Source of the DNA: an uncultured Bacteroidales bacterium
Lineage (GTDB): Bacteria; Bacteroidota; Bacteroidia; Bacteroidales; Paludibacteraceae
Direction of reading: 5' to 3'
DNA: 11,881 nt
Assembly: GCA_903873355.1 (NCBI GenBank)
Contig: CAIQOG010000477.1
Coordinates: 1 to 11,881 of the forward strand
The notes beneath the pieces are model-generated. The model made no database searches and was not told the origin of the DNA. It saw nothing but the letters and a program-made list of their open reading frames with translations. Position numbers and translations under genes: made by a program. Position 1 is the stretch's first letter, and each line of letters begins with the position of its first letter. Shown in pieces: positions 7,647 to 11,881 of this stretch.

Positions 7647-7864
7647 TTTCAATAATTGAAGTTGACTCCAAAACAGTTTATACTTTTTTTATCGTTTTGT
7701 TGGAAAAGTATCATATCTTGTCAAAAAAATATGATTTTATACTGTATTAATAATCGTATTTTTGCATTGATGAATTGTGTATTTGGAATTTTACGTTATA
7801 ATTCATTTATAAAATCACTTCCCTGTTTCAACATCTGGTTTAGATATTATTCAAAAATAAAAAT
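7647..7864 (+). promoter_or_regulatory. 218-base intergenic leader upstream of susC
   Basis: This is the largest gene-free gap in the locus, very AT-rich, and placed where a PUL promoter and leader are usually found. It starts with a small palindrome just after the sulfatase stop (TTCAATAATTGAA, 7648-7660), too weak to call a terminator. A promoter candidate lies at 7735-7764. I see no riboswitch, no tRNA and no convincing operator repeat. An unbroken frame from a TTG at 7656 is not believed to be a gene. Confidence 0.5.
7735..7764 (+). promoter_or_regulatory. Candidate Bacteroidota-type promoter for susCD
   Basis: TATTTTTG at 7757-7764 matches the Bacteroidota -7 consensus TAnnTTTG exactly. 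A TTTT at 7735-7738, 18 bases upstream, is a partial match to the -33 TTTG element. Transcription would begin near 7771, giving a leader of about 95 bases before the susC ATG. In DNA this AT-rich such matches also occur by chance, so confidence is moderate. Confidence 0.4.
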
Positions 7865-10800
7865 ATGAAGAATCACAACATTAATTTCGCAAGGTATAGC
7901 TTGCTTATTATGAGTATTTTAATTGTACCATATTTATTTGCTCAAAAAACAATAAGTGGAACAGTAATGGATGGGAGTCTGAATGAAGCTCTTATTGGAG
8001 GAACTGTACAAGTTAAAGGAAAAACCGGAGGAATTGTTACCGATGTTAATGGAAAATACAGTATTGTTGCAACACCTAAAGATGTTCTTGTATTTACATA
8101 TATAGGTTACGAAAAACAAGAAATAACTGTTGGTAATCAATCTATTATCAATGTGACATTAAACTCAAATTCTACATTGTTGAACGAAGTTGTAGCCATT
8201 GGTTACGGAACAGTAAAAAAATCAGATTTAACAGGATCTATAGCTGTAATATCAACCAAAGAACTTACCAAAAATCCATCAGCCAGTGCAGCTCAAGCGT
8301 TACAAGGTAAAGCTCCGGGGGTATTAGTTTCAACTAATGGCGCTCCAGGTGGTGGAGCTACAATTCGTGTTCGGGGCGTTGGCTCAATCAGTAAAAGTGC
8401 TGACCCGATTTATATTTTGGATGGAATTCAGGTAACTGATATAAATGGAATTCAACCTCAGGATATTGAAAGTTTTCAGGTGTTGAAAGATGCCTCTGCA
8501 ACAGCAATTTATGGAGCAAATGGTTCAAATGGCGTTATTATTATCACTACCAAAAGGGGAAAATCAGGTAAACCACAAGTGAATTTGAATACTTATGTGG
8601 GTATCAATTTGGCACCAGAGAAGTACAAAGTGATGAATGCTAATCAATATTCTGCATTTTATGGTGATATTTATAACAAGTATGGCATAGCTAAAAAATA
8701 CACTGATGCAGCCGATAATACAGAGAAAATAAATCCTTATTACGGACTATCTCCTGAATTCCGGCAGTCGTATTATGGTGATGGTTGGCAAAATGGTACT
8801 GATTGGCAAAGTAAGTTGTTTAAAAATGGAATAAATCAAAACTACAACCTTTCGGTTGCTGGTGGTGGTGAGAACAGTAATTTCAATATTTCTTTTGGCT
8901 ATTCGAATGAAGATGGAACAATTATAAAAAATAGTTACGAACGATACCATATCAGAGCCAATTCGGATTTTAAACTAAGCAAATTTGTCAAAATTGGGGA
9001 AAATATCAGTGCAAATTATGGAATTGGTGAAGATCCTATTACAGTTCAAACTACTGTGTGGGACTTGAAAGCATCTCCGTTAATGAGAGTTGACAACTCA
9101 AATATATTGGGTGGATTTGAAACCTATAAATCCAATTATTGGTTTGACTCAAATGGACTACTTACCCAATTAGGTACACCGGGTACTGATATTTATTCAA
9201 ACACAATGAATAATGATAAGCCAAACCCATTGGCTTCAGCATCGTTAGGCTCAAATAGAAATTATAATTTCAATACATCAGCCAGTATTTATCTTCAAAT
9301 TGATATCACACCATGGCTTATGTTTAAAGTGACCCCATCGGCAAATATCGCTTATGGCCGAACAAAATATTGGCTGCCTAAATTTGATGGTAACAGAGCG
9401 TTGGGTATGGCTCAATTGAAGGAAACTTATTCAGAAGCAATAGATTTAAACCTTGAAAATCAATTATTATTTAAGAAGAGTTTTGACAAAATCCATAACG
9501 TTCAGGCAACGGTGGTTTATCAAATAAGAAGCCGACAAACAAATAATATTGGAGGTGTAGGTAATGGGTTTGATTTTGAGACTCTTAATACGCTTTCTAA
9601 CGCATCTACAATAGCGTCACTAACAGGAGTAACAACAGATTATAGAATGTTATCATATCTTGGTCGTGTAATGTATGATTATAAGGGCAAGTATTTTGCT
9701 ACCGCATCTTTTAGGTCTGACGGTGTTTCAATATTTGCACCAATGTATAGGAGAGGCAATTTTGGTTCAGGATCATTAGCCTGGAAAATCAATGAAGATT
9801 TTCTGAAAAGCTTTAAGGATATAGATGCCCTAAAACTTCGGTTGGGTTATGGACAAACCGGGAATTCTAATATTGGAGATGGATTTCAATACCTGGATTT
9901 AATAACGAATGCATTGAACTTTAAGCCGGTATTTGGTGACAATCAAACTATTTCCAGAGGTATGTATACTTTTGCGCAAATGGGTTCCAGAGAGATTCAT
10001 TGGGAATCAGCAGATATGTATAATGCTGGCATTGATTTAAACATGTTTAACGGAAAGTTACAGAGTTCAATTGAGTATTATATTAAAAATAATAACGATT
10101 TATTAGTTCAGGTTCCAATTTCATCAATATTTGGAATTAATCCTAATGGAGCAAAACCATGGTATAATGCTGGAAAAATTCAAAATAAAGGAATTGAATT
10201 ATCATTGCAGTGGCGTGATAAAATTGGTGATATTAATTATGGAATTATTTCAAATTTCACAACCATAAATAATATGGTTGTCTCGCTCCCGGTTACCGAT
10301 ATTACAAGTACATATAATCGAACTATAGTTGGAAAACCAATAGGATCGTTATATGGATATGTTTCAGATGGAATTATTCAGTTAAATGAAAATTCTTATA
10401 ACAAAGATGGAGGTGGTAATTGGCAAAAAGAAATGAATGGAACTACCTGGACTGGCAATTACCTTGGATATAAATTTGCTTCACAGGAAGGTAATACACC
10501 TCAACCCGGTGATATCAAATATCGTGACTTGAATGGAGATGGAGTGATTACCAACCTGGATAAAACAATCATTGGAAAGACAATACCGAGTTTCACCTAT
10601 ACAATAGGATTGGACTGTTCCTATAAAAGTTTCGATTTTAACGTGTTTCTTTTCGGAGTAGCCGGTTTTGATATTTACAATCAGCAGAGAGCCAGTTTAT
10701 CAAGCATGAATGCATTGGATAATATGCATAACAAACTGGCAGACTATGGATTGAACCATTGGACTATTGACAATACTTCTACGTCTTTTGTTCGCGTTGA

Positions 10801-11095
10801 CCCATCAAATAGAAATGCAAATGATCAAATTTCTTCTTTTTGGATTGAAGACGGATCTTTTTTAAGAATTAAAGATGTTCAAGTTGGATACACTTTACCT
10901 GAAAAAATAACAAAAAAACTTGGAATCACGAGTTTGAGAATTTATGCCAACGCTTCAAATGTTTATTGTTTTACCAATTATAAGGGTCGTGATCCGGAAG
11001 GATTTATTTCAAGCAATCCAACCAACTCGGGTGTAGATAATGGTGATTTTACAATTCCAAAATCTTATACTTGTGGTTTACAAATTGGGTTCTAA
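7865..11095 (+). CDS. susC-like: SusC-type TonB-dependent outer-membrane receptor
   Basis: 1076 residues, normal for SusC receptors, which import glycan fragments across the outer membrane using TonB energy. The signal peptide ends ...VPYLFA|QKTISG (26/27). A carboxypeptidase-regulatory-like Ig domain (about 29-100: ISGTVMDG..., GGIVTDVNGKYSI, FTYIGYEKQEI) comes next. The TonB-box/plug start is LLNEVVAIGYGTVKKSDLTG (105-124), and the plug runs to about 232 with RVRG, DPIYILDGI and LKDASATAIYGANGSNGV. The rest is the beta-barrel, with the usual late GDIKYRDLNGDGVITNLDK segment and a terminal Phe (LQIGF) typical of outer-membrane barrels. There is no N-terminal STN domain, so it is not the kind that signals to an anti-sigma factor. 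The start at 7865 is the ATG directly before the signal peptide. A 28-base gap leads to susD, and the two products should form one complex. The ligand cannot be told from sequence. Confidence 0.96.
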   Translation: MKNHNINFARYSLLIMSILIVPYLFAQKTISGTVMDGSLNEALIGGTVQVKGKTGGIVTDVNGKYSIVATPKDVLVFTYIGYEKQEITVGNQSIINVTLNSNSTLLNEVVAIGYGTVKKSDLTGSIAVISTKELTKNPSASAAQALQGKAPGVLVSTNGAPGGGATIRVRGVGSISKSADPIYILDGIQVTDINGIQPQDIESFQVLKDASATAIYGANGSNGVIIITTKRGKSGKPQVNLNTYVGINLAPEKYKVMNANQYSAFYGDIYNKYGIAKKYTDAADNTEKINPYYGLSPEFRQSYYGDGWQNGTDWQSKLFKNGINQNYNLSVAGGGENSNFNISFGYSNEDGTIIKNSYERYHIRANSDFKLSKFVKIGENISANYGIGEDPITVQTTVWDLKASPLMRVDNSNILGGFETYKSNYWFDSNGLLTQLGTPGTDIYSNTMNNDKPNPLASASLGSNRNYNFNTSASIYLQIDITPWLMFKVTPSANIAYGRTKYWLPKFDGNRALGMAQLKETYSEAIDLNLENQLLFKKSFDKIHNVQATVVYQIRSRQTNNIGGVGNGFDFETLNTLSNASTIASLTGVTTDYRMLSYLGRVMYDYKGKYFATASFRSDGVSIFAPMYRRGNFGSGSLAWKINEDFLKSFKDIDALKLRLGYGQTGNSNIGDGFQYLDLITNALNFKPVFGDNQTISRGMYTFAQMGSREIHWESADMYNAGIDLNMFNGKLQSSIEYYIKNNNDLLVQVPISSIFGINPNGAKPWYNAGKIQNKGIELSLQWRDKIGDINYGIISNFTTINNMVVSLPVTDITSTYNRTIVGKPIGSLYGYVSDGIIQLNENSYNKDGGGNWQKEMNGTTWTGNYLGYKFASQEGNTPQPGDIKYRDLNGDGVITNLDKTIIGKTIPSFTYTIGLDCSYKSFDFNVFLFGVAGFDIYNQQRASLSSMNALDNMHNKLADYGLNHWTIDNTSTSFVRVDPSNRNANDQISSFWIEDGSFLRIKDVQVGYTLPEKITKKLGITSLRIYANASNVYCFTNYKGRDPEGFISSNPTNSGVDNGDFTIPKSYTCGLQIGF

Positions 11096-11123
11096 TTTCA
11101 ATTAATTTATTAAAAGTAATACA

Positions 11124-11881
11124 ATGAAAAAAATATTTAGCATACTTATTATTGCAACTGTATTTTCTGCATGTTCAGATTCTTTTTTGGAAACAGATAA
11201 TAAAAATACATTGGATGCAAGCTCCTTTATGCAAACCGAAAATGATTTGGCTCTTGCCGTAAATGCAGCATATACTCCGTTGGCACACAATGGAATGTTT
11301 GGATGTCAGTTTGAATTGATGTTCAATTCGTTAGACCCATATATTTGGTTCGAAGGATTGGCAAGTTGGGATATTTTAAATTTTGGACCTTCAACTGGCA
11401 TGGTTGGATCAAATTGGAGTGATTTGTATTACGGGCTGTTCAGAACCTCTGATGCACTATCTAAAATTAATAAAGTAAAAGATGTGGTAACACCTGCCAA
11501 ACTGACTGTATACGAAGCTCAATTAAAAGCATTAAGAGGAATGTATTATTTCTATCTGGTGACTATTTATGACAGGCCGGTTTATTACGATGAAACAAAT
11601 GTTCCTCAAAATCCGCTTGTGGGGTATGCCAATGGTACTCAAGAACAATTTTGGACGAAATTGGAAGAAGATTTGACTTTTGCTGCTTCAAATTTACCTG
11701 ATTCATGGTCATCGTCTGAAACAGGTAGAATTACAAAAGGTGCTGCAAATGCTCAATTGGGTAAAGCATTGTTGTATAAGTATTATCATTATTATTTACG
11801 CTTTGGATTAGGAAACACACCTGATGCGAAAGCAAATCTCCAAAAATCAAGGGATGCATTTAAAGCTGTTATTAATGGTGG
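11124..11881 (+). CDS. susD-like: SusD-like glycan-binding surface lipoprotein (partial, 3' end missing)
   Basis: The frame from the ATG at 11124 stays open to the window edge, giving 252 complete codons of a protein usually about 500-600 residues. It starts with a lipoprotein signal (MKKIFSILIIATVFSAC); Cys17 is the predicted lipidated residue, followed by SDSFLETDNKNTLD, a common SusD start. The helical SusD core is visible: FMQTENDLALAVNAAYTPL (35-53), LKALRGMYYFYLVTIYDRPV, and the TPR-like GRITKGAANAQLGKALLYKYY. SusD sits on the outer leaflet of the outer membrane as the lid of the SusC pore and binds glycan. It is paired with the receptor directly upstream and was not listed among longer frames only because its stop lies outside the window. 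Confidence 0.95.
   Translation, partial: MKKIFSILIIATVFSACSDSFLETDNKNTLDASSFMQTENDLALAVNAAYTPLAHNGMFGCQFELMFNSLDPYIWFEGLASWDILNFGPSTGMVGSNWSDLYYGLFRTSDALSKINKVKDVVTPAKLTVYEAQLKALRGMYYFYLVTIYDRPVYYDETNVPQNPLVGYANGTQEQFWTKLEEDLTFAASNLPDSWSSSETGRITKGAANAQLGKALLYKYYHYYLRFGLGNTPDAKANLQKSRDAFKAVING

Noticed and set aside
7648..7696. Palindrome TTCAATAATTGAA plus nearby T-rich tract as a terminator after the sulfatase
   Set aside because: The stem is short and AT-only in its centre, and the T-tract is too far away to form a standard intrinsic terminator.
7656..7868. 70-codon open frame filling the gap before susC
   Set aside because: It starts at a TTG, has no recognisable domain or start signal, has a composition set by AT-rich DNA (many Ile, Phe, Asn, Lys, Tyr), contains the promoter candidate and overlaps the susC start.
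11102..11290. Minus-strand 62-codon frame over the start of susD
   Set aside because: The + strand here encodes a clear lipoprotein signal and SusD N-terminus continuous to the window edge.

Overview
The window looks like a polysaccharide utilization locus (PUL) from a Bacteroidota genome. The evidence is a SusC-type TonB-dependent receptor followed 28 bases later by a SusD-type lipoprotein, AT-rich sequence, A-rich translation starts without clear Shine-Dalgarno sites, and signal peptides ending in ...A|Q. The genus cannot be told from the sequence. Every supported gene is on the + strand.

Layout: (1) Bases 1-140 hold the last 25 codons of an unrelated, more GC-rich gene and a strong intrinsic terminator. 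(2) Bases 217-438 encode a short secreted protein of unknown function that is cut off. At about 384-401 its sequence gives way, out of frame, to the interior of a GH2 beta-mannosidase. (3) That mannosidase (to 2549) has lost about 140-155 N-terminal residues but keeps both catalytic glutamates and its C-terminus. The junction is a deletion or recombination scar, or possibly an assembly join. (4) Two adjacent secreted GH13 (alpha-amylase superfamily) proteins lie at 2612-4405 and 4413-6131, both with non-canonical active-site motifs. (5) An exported family S1 sulfatase with a serine-type formylglycine motif lies at 6147-7646. (6) A 218-base gap with a plausible Bacteroidota promoter precedes susC (7865-11095) and susD (from 11124, running off the window).

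Inferred working model: SusC and SusD bind and import oligosaccharides, while the exported sulfatase and GH13 proteins trim a glycan that is probably alpha-linked and sulfated. The truncated beta-mannosidase may be a relic of a larger or different gene set at the PUL edge. The 7- and 15-base gaps between GH13-1, GH13-2 and the sulfatase suggest one transcript. The susCD pair may have its own promoter.

The points most worth a second look are the substitutions in GH13-2 (Arg to His in region II, His-Asp to Leu-Asn in region IV), the domain inserted in GH13-1 with an uncertain region IV, and the mannosidase truncation junction. No RNA genes, CRISPR arrays, insertion sequences or integrases were seen.
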